A stretch of 64,000 nucleotides of DNA from Massilia psychrophila (GCF_002760665.1 NZ_PDOB01000006.1:1-64000), one strand, 5' to 3'. Positions 28,185 to 36,165 are shown, counted from the stretch's first letter. Notes: a model not told the origin generated them from the sequence alone. Made by a program: numbers and translations.

Positions 28185-29323
28185 TTTGCCAGCACCGCTT
28201 TGACGGCGGCCACCACGCGCTCGACGTCCGCTTCGGTCATCGCATAAAACATCGGCAAGGTGACGGTCAGTCGGCCGATCCGTTCCGATTCGGGGAACAT
28301 GCCCTCATGAAAGCCTAGCTCGCGGTACAAGCTGAACAGGTGGATCGCGGCGTAGTGAAAGCCGGTGCCGACCTGGTGTTGTTGTTTCAGGCGGGTCATG
28401 AAATCGGCGCGCGTGGTGGGACCGCTGTCGGGCAGGATGATCTGGAACAGGTGCCAATTGGACGTGTCGAACGCGGCCAGCGGCAGTTGGGCGCCGGTCT
28501 GCGCCTCGAATTGATTGCCGAAGCACTCGAAATAATGTTCGGCCAGGCGGCGCCGGTGGGCGTTGACGGCGTCGATCGTCTTCATCTGGCCCAGGCCAAT
28601 GGCGGCGGCGATGTCGGTCATGTTGTATTTGCCGCCCAGCACGTCGACGTCGATGCCGTCGACGCCGCTGCGGGTCACCCCTTGCAGGCGGAATTTTTCA
28701 GCCAGAACAGCTTCGTCAGGCGTGTTCATCACCAGGCAGCCGCCTTCACCGGTGGTTAAATTCTTGTTGACCTGGAAGCTGAACGAGGCAAAGTCGCCGA
28801 ACGAGCCGATGCGCCGGCCCTTCCAGGTCGAGCCGAACGCCTGGGCGGCGTCTTCCACCACGCGCAGCTTGTTCTTGCCCGCGATCGCGTACAGGCGGTC
28901 CATGTCGACCGGCAGGCCGGCCAGGTAGACCGGGATGATGGCGCGGGTGCGCGGCGTGATCGCCGCTTCCAGTTTGTCCAGGTCGATGTTGCGGGTGACC
29001 GGGTCGATGTCGGCGAACACCGGCGTGGCGCCCACTTCCAGGATCACGTTGGCCGTGGCGACCCACGAAATCGGCGTGGTGATGACTTCATCGCCCGGGC
29101 CAATGCCTGCAATGCGCAGTGCGATCTCCATCGTGCAGGTGCCGGAATTGAAGACGCGCACGGGACGGCCGCCGAAGTAGCTCGACAGCTCGGCTTCGAA
29201 CGCTGCCGCTTTCGGGCCGCCGTTGGTCAGCCATCCGGAGCGCAGCACGTCGCCCACGGCGGCGATGGTGGCTTCGTCGATGGTCGGGCGGGAGAAAGGC
29301 AGGAAGGGCAGGGGGGCGGTCAT
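28181..29323 (-). CDS. arnB: UDP-4-keto-arabinose aminotransferase (ArnB-type DegT/DnrJ)
   Basis: A 380-residue PLP aminotransferase of the DegT/DnrJ/EryC1/StrS family. The PLP lysine is in FSFQVNKNLTTGEGG and the aspartate in VVEDAAQAFGS. It transaminates UDP-4-keto-arabinose with glutamate to UDP-Ara4N. The operon context decides the ArnB call over other sugar aminotransferases. A 124-bp gap separates it from the ArnE/F gene upstream, so an internal promoter is possible. Confidence 0.92.
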   Translation of the reverse strand: MTAPLPFLPFSRPTIDEATIAAVGDVLRSGWLTNGGPKAAAFEAELSSYFGGRPVRVFNSGTCTMEIALRIAGIGPGDEVITTPISWVATANVILEVGATPVFADIDPVTRNIDLDKLEAAITPRTRAIIPVYLAGLPVDMDRLYAIAGKNKLRVVEDAAQAFGSTWKGRRIGSFGDFASFSFQVNKNLTTGEGGCLVMNTPDEAVLAEKFRLQGVTRSGVDGIDVDVLGGKYNMTDIAAAIGLGQMKTIDAVNAHRRRLAEHYFECFGNQFEAQTGAQLPLAAFDTSNWHLFQIILPDSGPTTRADFMTRLKQQHQVGTGFHYAAIHLFSLYRELGFHEGMFPESERIGRLTVTLPMFYAMTEADVERVVAAVKAVLAK

Positions 29324-29447
29324 TGATTTCTCTGGTTAAAAAGTTTTGCTGACACCTTGTCTTGCTGAAATGAGCAGCACGCGAAAGGCGCATTTTATCA
29401 GCGTTGCCGGGGGAAATCCGGCTCACGTCGTCGCCGGCGGCGTCGAC

Positions 29448-29822
29448 TCAGCTTCGTGCCAGCAGGGCGACGCCGGCCACGATGATGGCCAGTGCGATCA
29501 TGCGCTGGAGCGACACTGTTTCGCCGAGGAACATCCAGGCGCCGGCGGCGCTGACGACGTAGCCGAGCGAGAGCATCGGGTAAGCGATCGTCACGTCGGT
29601 GCGCGACAGGCCGATGATCCACACCACCAGCGAAATGACGTAGCAGGCAAGGCCGGCCAGGATCGGCAGTTGGGTAAAAACCTTCACGCCGGTGCTGAAC
29701 CAGTTCTGCGCGTTGACATGGATGGCGCCGCCCAGGCCATTGGTGCCGGCTTTGAGCAGCAGCTGGGCGGCGGCGTTGAGCAGCACGCCGGTGATGATGA
29801 AGGCGAAAGTGGATAAATTCAT
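29448..29822 (-). CDS. ArnE/ArnF-like small EamA membrane protein
   Basis: A 124-residue four-helix membrane protein (FAFIITGVLLNAAAQLLLKAG; ILAGLACYVISLVVWIIGLS; MLSLGYVVSAAGAWMFLGE; MIALAIIVAGVALLA). In enterobacteria ArnE and ArnF form a heterodimer that flips Ara4N-undecaprenyl phosphate across the inner membrane. Only one such gene is present here. ATG 29822 overlaps the arnT stop by four bases (ATGA). Confidence 0.88.
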   Translation of the reverse strand: MNLSTFAFIITGVLLNAAAQLLLKAGTNGLGGAIHVNAQNWFSTGVKVFTQLPILAGLACYVISLVVWIIGLSRTDVTIAYPMLSLGYVVSAAGAWMFLGETVSLQRMIALAIIVAGVALLARS

Positions 29823-31501
29823 TGGTTGACGTCGTTGGCGATCACGATGCGGCGCTGGTCTTGCGCCACGACGCGCATCGGCACGCCTTTCTGTTTGAGG
29901 TCGTTGTAAATGTCGGCGCGGATGATGGCGACGTCGCGCACACCGGCGCTGGCGTCCCGCGTCCATTGCTCGACAAACGCGGCCACGGTCGGTATCGCCA
30001 GCTCCGGTTGCTGCTTGAGGCCGAAGGAAAATTCGTCGCGATAGTCGACCAGGGTCATCGTACGGCCCAGGTAGAAGGTCAGCGACTGTTCGTAGGTGCC
30101 CACCGCATAGATCCTGGTGTCGGGTTTCAATTCGGCGCGGATCGCCGGCAGCAGGTTGGCGCCGGCGCGCATATGGCCGATCGGTTCGAAACCGGCCAGG
30201 ATCAGCTCGGTGGTGGCGAAACCGGCGATCGCCAGCACCAGCACGAACAGGTCACGCGTGTTGGCGGCGCTGGCGCCGCGGCGGCGCGCAAGCAGCCAGG
30301 CCAGCACGCCGCCGGCCAGCGCCGTCAAGCCAGCCGCCACCACCCACGGCTGATAGGCCTGGTACAGCACTACTTCGCCGAGGCGCCCGGCAAGCTTTGG
30401 CATGAACGGCACCGTCGCCAGCAGCGCCACGCCTACCAGCGACATCAAGGCGGCGTTCAGCATGCGGCTGCGGCGCGAGCCGGCTTCGAGGTAACTGGCC
30501 ACCAGCAGCGCCAGCGCCGGGAAGATCGGCAGGATGTAGCCGGGCAGCTTGGAGTTCGACTTGGTGAAGAACAGCAGGATGAACACGGCCCACACCAGCA
30601 GCATCAGGCGCGGGCGGAACAGGCCGTCCTCGCGTTTGACCCCGAGCGCCAGGCTCTGGCCCAGCACGCCAAGCCACGGCACCATGCCGACCGCGGTCAG
30701 CACGAAAAAAACATACCAGACCTGTTCGCGGTGGTGTTCCTTCAGGAAGAAGCGGTCCCAGTGTTCGTGGATGAAGAAGAAGGCCGGCTGCTCCGGGTTT
30801 CTCAAGGCCACCAGCACGAACCAGGGCGTGGCGATAGCGAAGAACAGCAGCAGTCCCTTGACCAGGTGCAGCCGGGTCCACAGCTTCCAGTCGCGCGTAA
30901 TGACGGTGTACACCACCAGCACGCCGCCCGGCAGTAGCAGCCCGATCAAGCCTTTCGACAGCACCGCCAGCGCCATGCCGGCCCAGCAGGCCAGCATCCA
31001 GTTGCGCCGCTCGGCTGCCGAGGCGCCGTCGCGCTGGGCGACGAGCAAGGCGCACAGCGAGATCGTCATCATGCCCGACAAACCCATGTCGAGCGAGTTG
31101 ATCTGGGTGCAGGCGAGCCAGTAGAAGCACGAGCCGAGCACCAGCGCGGCGTAGAAGCCGACGCGCTGGCCGAACACCTTGCTGCCGGTGTAGCCGGTCA
31201 GCAGCACGCCGCCGATGCCGCACAGTCCCGTCCACAGCCGCGCCTGCCAATCGCCGAGGCCGAACAAAGTGAACGAGAGCGCGTTCATCCACGCCTGCAG
31301 CGGCGGTTTTTCGAAATACTTGATACCGTTCAAGCGGGTGGTGACCCAGTCGCCGCTGGCGAACATCTCGCGCGCCATTTCGGCGTAGCGGCCCTCGTCG
31401 GGCGGCACCAGCGTGCGAATGCCCAGCACATACAGGCTGAACAGGATGAAAACGGCGGACAGGGTCCAGGTGAAGGTTTTATTCTTGTGCAGTTCGTTCA
31501 T
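29819..31501 (-). CDS. arnT: Lipid A Ara4N transferase ArnT (GT83)
   Basis: A 560-residue polytopic inner-membrane glycosyltransferase. The first periplasmic loop carries LVPPDEGRYAEMAREM with acidic catalytic residues and GIKYFEKPPLQAW, typical of ArnT/PMT folds, then about a dozen helices and a soluble C-terminal domain. It moves Ara4N from undecaprenyl phosphate to lipid A, the step that gives polymyxin tolerance. ATG 31501 shares one base with the stop of the upstream gene; TTG 31504 directly before it is in frame. Confidence 0.93.
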   Translation of the reverse strand: MNELHKNKTFTWTLSAVFILFSLYVLGIRTLVPPDEGRYAEMAREMFASGDWVTTRLNGIKYFEKPPLQAWMNALSFTLFGLGDWQARLWTGLCGIGGVLLTGYTGSKVFGQRVGFYAALVLGSCFYWLACTQINSLDMGLSGMMTISLCALLVAQRDGASAAERRNWMLACWAGMALAVLSKGLIGLLLPGGVLVVYTVITRDWKLWTRLHLVKGLLLFFAIATPWFVLVALRNPEQPAFFFIHEHWDRFFLKEHHREQVWYVFFVLTAVGMVPWLGVLGQSLALGVKREDGLFRPRLMLLVWAVFILLFFTKSNSKLPGYILPIFPALALLVASYLEAGSRRSRMLNAALMSLVGVALLATVPFMPKLAGRLGEVVLYQAYQPWVVAAGLTALAGGVLAWLLARRRGASAANTRDLFVLVLAIAGFATTELILAGFEPIGHMRAGANLLPAIRAELKPDTRIYAVGTYEQSLTFYLGRTMTLVDYRDEFSFGLKQQPELAIPTVAAFVEQWTRDASAGVRDVAIIRADIYNDLKQKGVPMRVVAQDQRRIVIANDVNQ

Positions 31502-31884
31502 CAAGCGGCCGGCGCCTTCATGATCAGCGCCAGCGTCACCTTGCGGCCTTCGGCCATCAGGATGTTATAAGTACGGCAGGCGGCCTGGTTGTCCATGCAT
31601 TCGACGCCGATGCGCCGGCCCGACAGGCTGGCGATCAGGCGCGGGTGCACAAAACGCTGGCGCTCGCCCGTGCCGAGGATGATGACGTCGGGCGAGTCTG
31701 CCCCGAGTTCGTCGAAATGCGCCTCGGTAAGGTCCTCGAAACGCCCGACCGGCCATGGCCGCGGAGCAGTTTCGGGCATCACCGTCAGGCTGTAATCGAA
31801 GCGCGCGGCATTGATTTCGACACCGGCTTCAAAATAACCGGTGACGGTCTGGTATTGTTGGGTAGAACTGGAATGGAGCTTCAT
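31501..31884 (-). CDS. Mth938-like domain protein (DUF498)
   Basis: A 127-residue Mth938/Xcc1710-fold protein (GYFEAGVEINAARFDYSLTV, PDVIILGTGERQRFVHP, NILMAEGRKVTLALI). Family members in bacteria have no defined enzymatic role, and the mitochondrial homologue NDUFAF3 is a complex I assembly factor. It is the first gene of the minus-strand Arn run and its stop overlaps the arnT start. Whether it belongs functionally to the pathway is unknown. Confidence 0.88.
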   Translation of the reverse strand: MKLHSSSTQQYQTVTGYFEAGVEINAARFDYSLTVMPETAPRPWPVGRFEDLTEAHFDELGADSPDVIILGTGERQRFVHPRLIASLSGRRIGVECMDNQAACRTYNILMAEGRKVTLALIMKAPAA

Positions 31885-32107
31885 AGTCGGGCGTGGTTAG
31901 TGCGGCGTGCAAGCCGCGTGCGGGCATTGTGCGGGCGTTAGCATGCCACAAACTCATTAAAAGCGCGAATTTCAGCGATCCTGCCGTCATTTCGAAGGCT
32001 TCGACCCTGGTTTATAGCACGATGCAGGTTGATTAAATCAGGCGCATTCGGCAGAATGGGTATTTTTCGCACTGCAACAATAGCGCGTTACTGAACAGGG
32101 AAACATT

Positions 32108-33337
32108 TTGCGACCGATCCTGAAATCGAACAAACTCGACGACGTGTGCTACGAAATCCGCGGCCCGGCCATGGAAAAAGCCCGGCAGATGGAGGAAGAC
32201 GGCCACAAGATCATCAAGCTCAACATCGGCAACCTGGCCGTGTTCGGCTTCGACCCACCCGACGAGATCGTGCACGACATGATCATGAACATGCACAGCG
32301 CGGCCGGCTATACCGACTCGAAAGGCATGTTCGCGCCGCGCAAGGCGGTGATGCACTACACCCAGGGCAAGCACATCGCGGGCGTCAATATCGACGACAT
32401 CTACCTGGGCAACGGCGCCTCCGAGCTGATCGTGATGGCGATGAACGGCCTGCTCAACAACGGCGACGAAGTGCTGGTGCCGGCGCCGGACTATCCGCTG
32501 TGGACCGCCGCTGTCAGCCTGTCGGGCGGCAATCCCGTCCATTACGTCTGCGACGAACAGGCCAACTGGTACCCCGACATCGACGACATGCGGCGCAAAA
32601 TCACGCCCAACACCAAGGCGATCGTCGTCATCAACCCGAACAACCCGACCGGCGCGCTGTACCCGCGCGAAATTTTGCTGGAAATCGTCGAGCTGGCGCG
32701 CCAGCACCAGCTGATCATCTACGCCGACGAAATCTACGACAAGACGCTGTACGACGGCGAGCAGCACGAGTCGATCGCCGCGCTGGCCGACGACGTCCTG
32801 TTCGTCACCCTCAACGGCCTGTCGAAGAACTACCGCGCGTGCGGCTACCGCGCCGGCTGGATGGTGGTGTCGGGCGAAAAACGCCACGCCAGGGATTACA
32901 TCGACGGCCTCAACATGCTCGCCTCGATGCGGCTGTGCGCCAACGCGCCGGGCCAGTTCGCGGTCCAGACCGCGCTCGGCGGCTACCAGAGCATCGCCGA
33001 CCTGGTCGGGCCGGGCGGGCGCCTGCTGAAACAGCGCGACCTGGCGCACAAATTATTGACCGACATACCGGGCGTTACCTGCGTCAAGCCAAAAGCTGCG
33101 CTGTACATGTTCCCGCGCCTCGACCCCGCGATGTATCCGATCGCGGACGACCAGCAGTTCGCCTGCGACCTGCTGTCCGAGGAAAAAGTCCTGATCGTGC
33201 AAGGCACGGGTTTCAACTGGATCGCCCCGGATCACTTCCGGCTGGTGTTTCTGCCGAATTCCGACGACCTTACCGATGCATGCGGCCGCATCGCCCGTTA
33301 TCTCGACGGCTACCGCCGGCGCCACGGGCGCGGCTGA
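32108..33337 (+). CDS. PLP-dependent aminotransferase (AlaA-like)
   Basis: A 409-residue class I aminotransferase (fold type I). PLP lysine in NGLSKNYRACGYRAGW, cofactor contacts in VVINPNNPTGALYP and IIYADEIYDK, and the terminal Arg region DHFRLVFLP. It resembles E. coli AlaA, the glutamate-pyruvate aminotransferase. Start TTG 32108 follows CAGGGAAAC. It sits 20 bp before hom, a neighbourhood seen in Burkholderiales, which hints at a role in amino acid synthesis. Confidence 0.9.
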   Translation: MRPILKSNKLDDVCYEIRGPAMEKARQMEEDGHKIIKLNIGNLAVFGFDPPDEIVHDMIMNMHSAAGYTDSKGMFAPRKAVMHYTQGKHIAGVNIDDIYLGNGASELIVMAMNGLLNNGDEVLVPAPDYPLWTAAVSLSGGNPVHYVCDEQANWYPDIDDMRRKITPNTKAIVVINPNNPTGALYPREILLEIVELARQHQLIIYADEIYDKTLYDGEQHESIAALADDVLFVTLNGLSKNYRACGYRAGWMVVSGEKRHARDYIDGLNMLASMRLCANAPGQFAVQTALGGYQSIADLVGPGGRLLKQRDLAHKLLTDIPGVTCVKPKAALYMFPRLDPAMYPIADDQQFACDLLSEEKVLIVQGTGFNWIAPDHFRLVFLPNSDDLTDACGRIARYLDGYRRRHGRG

Positions 33338-33357
33338 AATCCTCAACCATAAAGAAT

Positions 33358-34680
33358 ATGAATTCCATCAAAGTAGGCCTGCTAGGCATCGGCACCGTCG
33401 GTGAAGGGACGTTCAACGTCCTCAAACGTAATCAGCAGGAAATTCGCCGCCGCGCCGGCCGCGGCATCGAGATCACCATGGTGGCCGCGCGCAACACCGA
33501 CCGCGCGGCCAGCCTGGTCGGCGCCGGCATCGAGGTGGTCGGCGACCCGTTCGCCGTCGTCGACCATCCCGACATCGATATCGTCGTCGAGCTGATCGGC
33601 GGCTACGAGTTGCCGTTCAAGCTCGTCATGCGCGCCATCGCCAACGGCAAGCACGTCGTCACCGCCAACAAGGCGCTGCTGGCGCTGCACGGCAACGAGA
33701 TCTTCGCCGCCGCCCAGGAAAAAGGCGTGATGGTCGCGTTCGAGGCGGCAGTGGCCGGCGGCATCCCGATCATCAAGGCGCTGCGCGAAGGCTTGACCGC
33801 CAACCGCATCGAATCGGTGGCCGGCATTATCAACGGCACCACCAATTTCATTCTCTCCGAGATGCGCGACAAAGGCCTCGATTTCTCGACCGCGCTGGCG
33901 CAGGCGCAAGGCCTCGGTTACGCCGAAGCCGATCCGACCTTCGACATCGAAGGCGTCGACGCCGCCCACAAGCTGACCATCATGTCGGCGATTGCCTTCG
34001 GCATCCCGGTGCAGTTCGACAAAGCCCACGTCGAGGGCATCAGCCAGCTGCAGGCGGTCGACATCCGTTACGCCGAGGACCTGGGCTACCGCATCAAGCT
34101 GCTGGGGATCACCCGCCGCACCGTGATCGACGGCGTCGAAGGCATCGAATTGCGCGTCCACCCGACCCTGATCCCGGCCAAGCGCCTGATCGCCAACGTC
34201 GAAGGCGCAATGAACGCGGTGCTGGTGCAGGCCGACGCGGTCGGCGCCACGCTTTATTACGGCAAGGGCGCCGGCGCCGAGCCGACTGCCTCGTCGGTGA
34301 TCGCCGACCTGGTCGACATCACCCGCCTGGCCACGGCCGATCCGGAATACCGCGTGCCGCACCTGGCGTTCCAGCCGAACCAGATGACGGATGTGGCGAT
34401 CTGGCCGATGTCGGAAATTCACACCAGCTACTACCTGCGGGTGTACGTGAAAAACCGGCTCGGCGTGATGGCCGACCTGACGCGCATCCTGGCCGACGCC
34501 CGCATTTCGATCGATGCCGTGCTGCAAAAAGAGCCGGCCGAAGGCGCGACCCGGCTCGACATCATCATGCTGACGCACCAGACGCGCGAAAAAAACATCG
34601 ACGCCGCGATCGCAAAAATTGAGGCGCTCGAGACGGTGGTGGGCAATGTGACGCGGATCAGGATGGAGAGCCTGAGCTAA
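33358..34680 (+). CDS. hom: Homoserine dehydrogenase
   Basis: A 440-residue NAD(P)-dependent enzyme reducing aspartate semialdehyde to homoserine. The Rossmann motif is GLLGIGTVGEGTF at the N-terminus. The catalytic region is near ANKALLALHG and GYAEADPTFDIEGVDAAHK, and a C-terminal ACT domain (VYVKNRLGVMADLTRIL) suggests threonine feedback. The frame is open back to 32146, but that overlaps the aminotransferase; ATG 33358 fits the family start. thrC, a common downstream partner, is not here. Confidence 0.96.
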   Translation: MNSIKVGLLGIGTVGEGTFNVLKRNQQEIRRRAGRGIEITMVAARNTDRAASLVGAGIEVVGDPFAVVDHPDIDIVVELIGGYELPFKLVMRAIANGKHVVTANKALLALHGNEIFAAAQEKGVMVAFEAAVAGGIPIIKALREGLTANRIESVAGIINGTTNFILSEMRDKGLDFSTALAQAQGLGYAEADPTFDIEGVDAAHKLTIMSAIAFGIPVQFDKAHVEGISQLQAVDIRYAEDLGYRIKLLGITRRTVIDGVEGIELRVHPTLIPAKRLIANVEGAMNAVLVQADAVGATLYYGKGAGAEPTASSVIADLVDITRLATADPEYRVPHLAFQPNQMTDVAIWPMSEIHTSYYLRVYVKNRLGVMADLTRILADARISIDAVLQKEPAEGATRLDIIMLTHQTREKNIDAAIAKIEALETVVGNVTRIRMESLS

Positions 34681-34690
34681 AAATCAGGCT
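34669..34690. other. Hairpin spanning two convergent stop codons
   Basis: AGCCTGA / TCAGGCT forms a 7-bp stem around an 8-base loop. The loop or stem contains the hom stop (34678-34680) and the stop of the opposing 59-codon ORF (34684-34686). The T-run on either side is short, so it is a weak bidirectional terminator at best. Confidence 0.4.
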
Positions 34691-34863
34691 TTGTCCCTGG
34701 GTGGCTGGATCAGGAACTCGGTCGAGAACTCGTCCACGGCTTGGTAGCGCGGGGTGTCGTCGTCGTCGAGTTCGACCATGGTGACGGCGCGAAGATCGTC
34801 GTCGTCGTCCTCGTCCGGCCCCGTCATGTCAGGCAAGATAGGATATGTGTTTGGCGTTTTCAT
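34684..34863 (-). CDS. Small acidic hypothetical protein (59 aa)
   Basis: An intact 59-codon frame reading MKTPNTYPILPDMTGPDEDD, then further Asp repeats, and ending FLIQPPRDKA. Two Asp runs (DEDDDDD, ELDDDD) make it very acidic. It is convergent with hom, three bases apart. The codons are GC-rich at third positions, as in the neighbours, and the ordered C-terminus argues against chance. No domain recognised. Expression is unproven. Confidence 0.55.
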   Translation of the reverse strand: MKTPNTYPILPDMTGPDEDDDDDLRAVTMVELDDDDTPRYQAVDEFSTEFLIQPPRDKA

Positions 34864-34957
34864 GGGCCGATTTTACACGCGCGGGGGCGTGGCACGACAA
34901 GCGGGACCACGCCGTTTTTGAGGCGTGTCAATCGCTCCCTGACTTGCCCGCGCTTTT

Positions 34958-35260
34958 ATGGCGCAGCTGCATGTTGTTGCTGCCGCAGATGAGCGAACGC
35001 TTGATGCGATCATGATCCTTCCTGTCGAATTACGATTGACGGTACCGATGAACAAGCTCCTCCACGAAATGATGTTTTGCCAATGCATGCTGGTATGCGA
35101 ATCGTACGATTGCCGCGAATTTTTCGAGTTCGACGAGCTCGCATGCGAACCGATGGAACAGTGGGCTGCAAGGGCCACGGCGGGAGCGGAGCGTTGTGGC
35201 TGGAAGATCGGCCATACCGGACTTGTAAAATGTCCGACATGCGCAGCGGCGTTGCTTTAG
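34958..35260 (+). CDS. Hypothetical protein with C-terminal CxxC motif
   Basis: Up to 100 residues. The last 50 (FFEFDELACEPMEQW, ERCGWKIGHTGLVKCPTCA) look like a small conserved protein with one CPTC pair and paired Cys nearer the N-terminus (MFCQCMLVCES), possibly metal-binding. The start is uncertain: ATG 34958, 35012 or 35048 are in frame and none has a strong ribosome binding site. The stretch 34864-34957 upstream shows no other gene. Function unknown. Confidence 0.5.
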   Translation: MAQLHVVAAADERTLDAIMILPVELRLTVPMNKLLHEMMFCQCMLVCESYDCREFFEFDELACEPMEQWAARATAGAERCGWKIGHTGLVKCPTCAAALL

Positions 35261-35360
35261 CGATACTGTCGTCGCGGCGGAAACGCCACGTTCACCTTCA
35301 GGCCGCGCCCGCCGACAGCACGATGCAAGGTGGCGAATTGGTTGCCGGTTGTCGAAATTA

Positions 35361-35400
35361 TTTACACATTGAACAACTGTAAAGCTTGAATTCTGTCAAG
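35361..35400 (+). promoter_or_regulatory. Dyads upstream of the sigma-54 promoter (possible enhancer sites)
   Basis: Two interrupted inverted repeats lie 30-70 bp upstream of the -24/-12 element: TTTACA-N12-TGTAAA (35361-35384) and CTTGA-N6-TCAAG (35385-35400). An enhancer-binding protein would be needed for sigma-54 activity, and these are the only dyads I see nearby. Assignment is speculative. Confidence 0.3.
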
Positions 35401-35427
35401 TTATTGAAGTAGTAGGATAAATTTTCC

Positions 35428-35444
35428 TTGGCAAGATAATTGCT
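35428..35444 (+). promoter_or_regulatory. Near-consensus sigma-54 (-24/-12) promoter
   Basis: The 17 bases TTGGCAAGATAATTGCT match the RpoN consensus YTGGCACGRNNNTTGCW with one mismatch (C to A), keeping GG at -24 and GC at -12 with exact 10-bp spacing. Expected transcription start is near 35455, 33 bp before the PEP-CTERM start codon. RpoN control together with PrsK/PrsR is established for PEP-CTERM systems in betaproteobacteria. Confidence 0.8.
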
Positions 35445-35471
35445 TATCAATACGAGTTTTCGTATTGATAA
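35444..35471 (+). promoter_or_regulatory. Perfect 12-bp inverted repeat over the predicted start site
   Basis: TTATCAATACGA and TCGTATTGATAA are exact inverse complements separated by GTTT. The palindrome begins at the last base of the -12 element and spans about -11 to +17, ending 16 bp before the PEP-CTERM ATG. It could be a repressor operator. If transcription started further upstream it would form an RNA hairpin in the leader. Confidence 0.8.
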
Positions 35472-35487
35472 TGCAACTAGGGAAAAT

Positions 35488-36057
35488 ATGAAACTATTAA
35501 AAAAATTGGCTGCCACGGCGTTGTTCCTTGTATCCGGACTCGGCTTCGCAAGCTCGGCCTCGGCCGAGTTGATCACGAACGGCGATTTTGAAACGGGAAA
35601 CACAAATGGCTGGATTAATTCAGATAATTTCGTCAGTGGAAATTTGAGTGGATTCCAAGCCTTTGGCGCCAATGCGCTGTACTTCGGTTGTAAGACCCAG
35701 TTATGCAGTACGTTCCAGACTATCGCGACGACGGCCGACGCGCGTTACATTTTTTCGTTCGACTATGGCAACGGTGGCGGCACGAACGCATTTTTCGCCA
35801 GATTTAATGGGCTTGACGTTTTCCACACTTTGAACGACGGCAGTACGCGGTTTGGATTCACCCATCAAAGCTTGACCGTGTTCGCTACCGGCGCTTTCAC
35901 CGAGGTAGAGTTTGTTGGCTTCAACAATCCGTCCTACCAGGCGCTGGATAATGTTTCCGTGATTGAAAATACCGGCACGGTGCCGGAACCTGGCTCGATC
36001 GTCCTGCTGCTGGCTGGCCTGGCCGGACTGGGCTTCATGAAGCGCAGGAGCGTCTAG
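35488..36057 (+). CDS. PEP-CTERM sorting-domain protein
   Basis: A 189-residue exported protein. It has a signal peptide (LLKKLAATALFLVSGLGFAS...A), an N-terminal ELITNGDFETGNTNGW segment typical of carbohydrate-binding-like PEP-CTERM proteins, and a C-terminal sorting signal: VPEPGS, a hydrophobic helix (IVLLLAGLAGLGF) and MKRRSV. Exosortase cleaves at this signal; no exosortase gene lies in this window. ATG 35488 follows AGGGAAAAT. Base composition is lower in GC than flanking genes. Surface or EPS-associated role is inferred. Confidence 0.9.
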   Translation: MKLLKKLAATALFLVSGLGFASSASAELITNGDFETGNTNGWINSDNFVSGNLSGFQAFGANALYFGCKTQLCSTFQTIATTADARYIFSFDYGNGGGTNAFFARFNGLDVFHTLNDGSTRFGFTHQSLTVFATGAFTEVEFVGFNNPSYQALDNVSVIENTGTVPEPGSIVLLLAGLAGLGFMKRRSV

Positions 36058-36152
36058 TCGACCCTCGGGTTGCCAATCCCGCGCGGCAAAGGTGTTTTCG
36101 CGCTTTGCACCATACACAGCGCCAGCAGGATCCGCCGTTCTCCATGGTAATC

Positions 36153-36165
36153 TTGTGGTATACAA
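36153..36165 (+). promoter_or_regulatory. Candidate GntR-type operator before the ggt gene
   Basis: TTGT-GGTAT-ACAA is a short inverted repeat 21 bp upstream of the ggt ATG. It resembles the TTGTATACAA-like half-sites of FadR/VanR-subfamily GntR regulators. No regulator gene is adjacent, so this is only a candidate. Confidence 0.3.

Noticed and set aside
31885-32107. PmrA box before the Arn run
   Set aside because: Only one TTTAAT-like half-site could be found, without the second half at the required spacing.
32146-33357. In-frame 5' extension of hom to an 844-residue protein
   Set aside because: The extension overlaps the aminotransferase gene in another frame and is Arg/Pro-rich without motifs; hom family start is at 33358.
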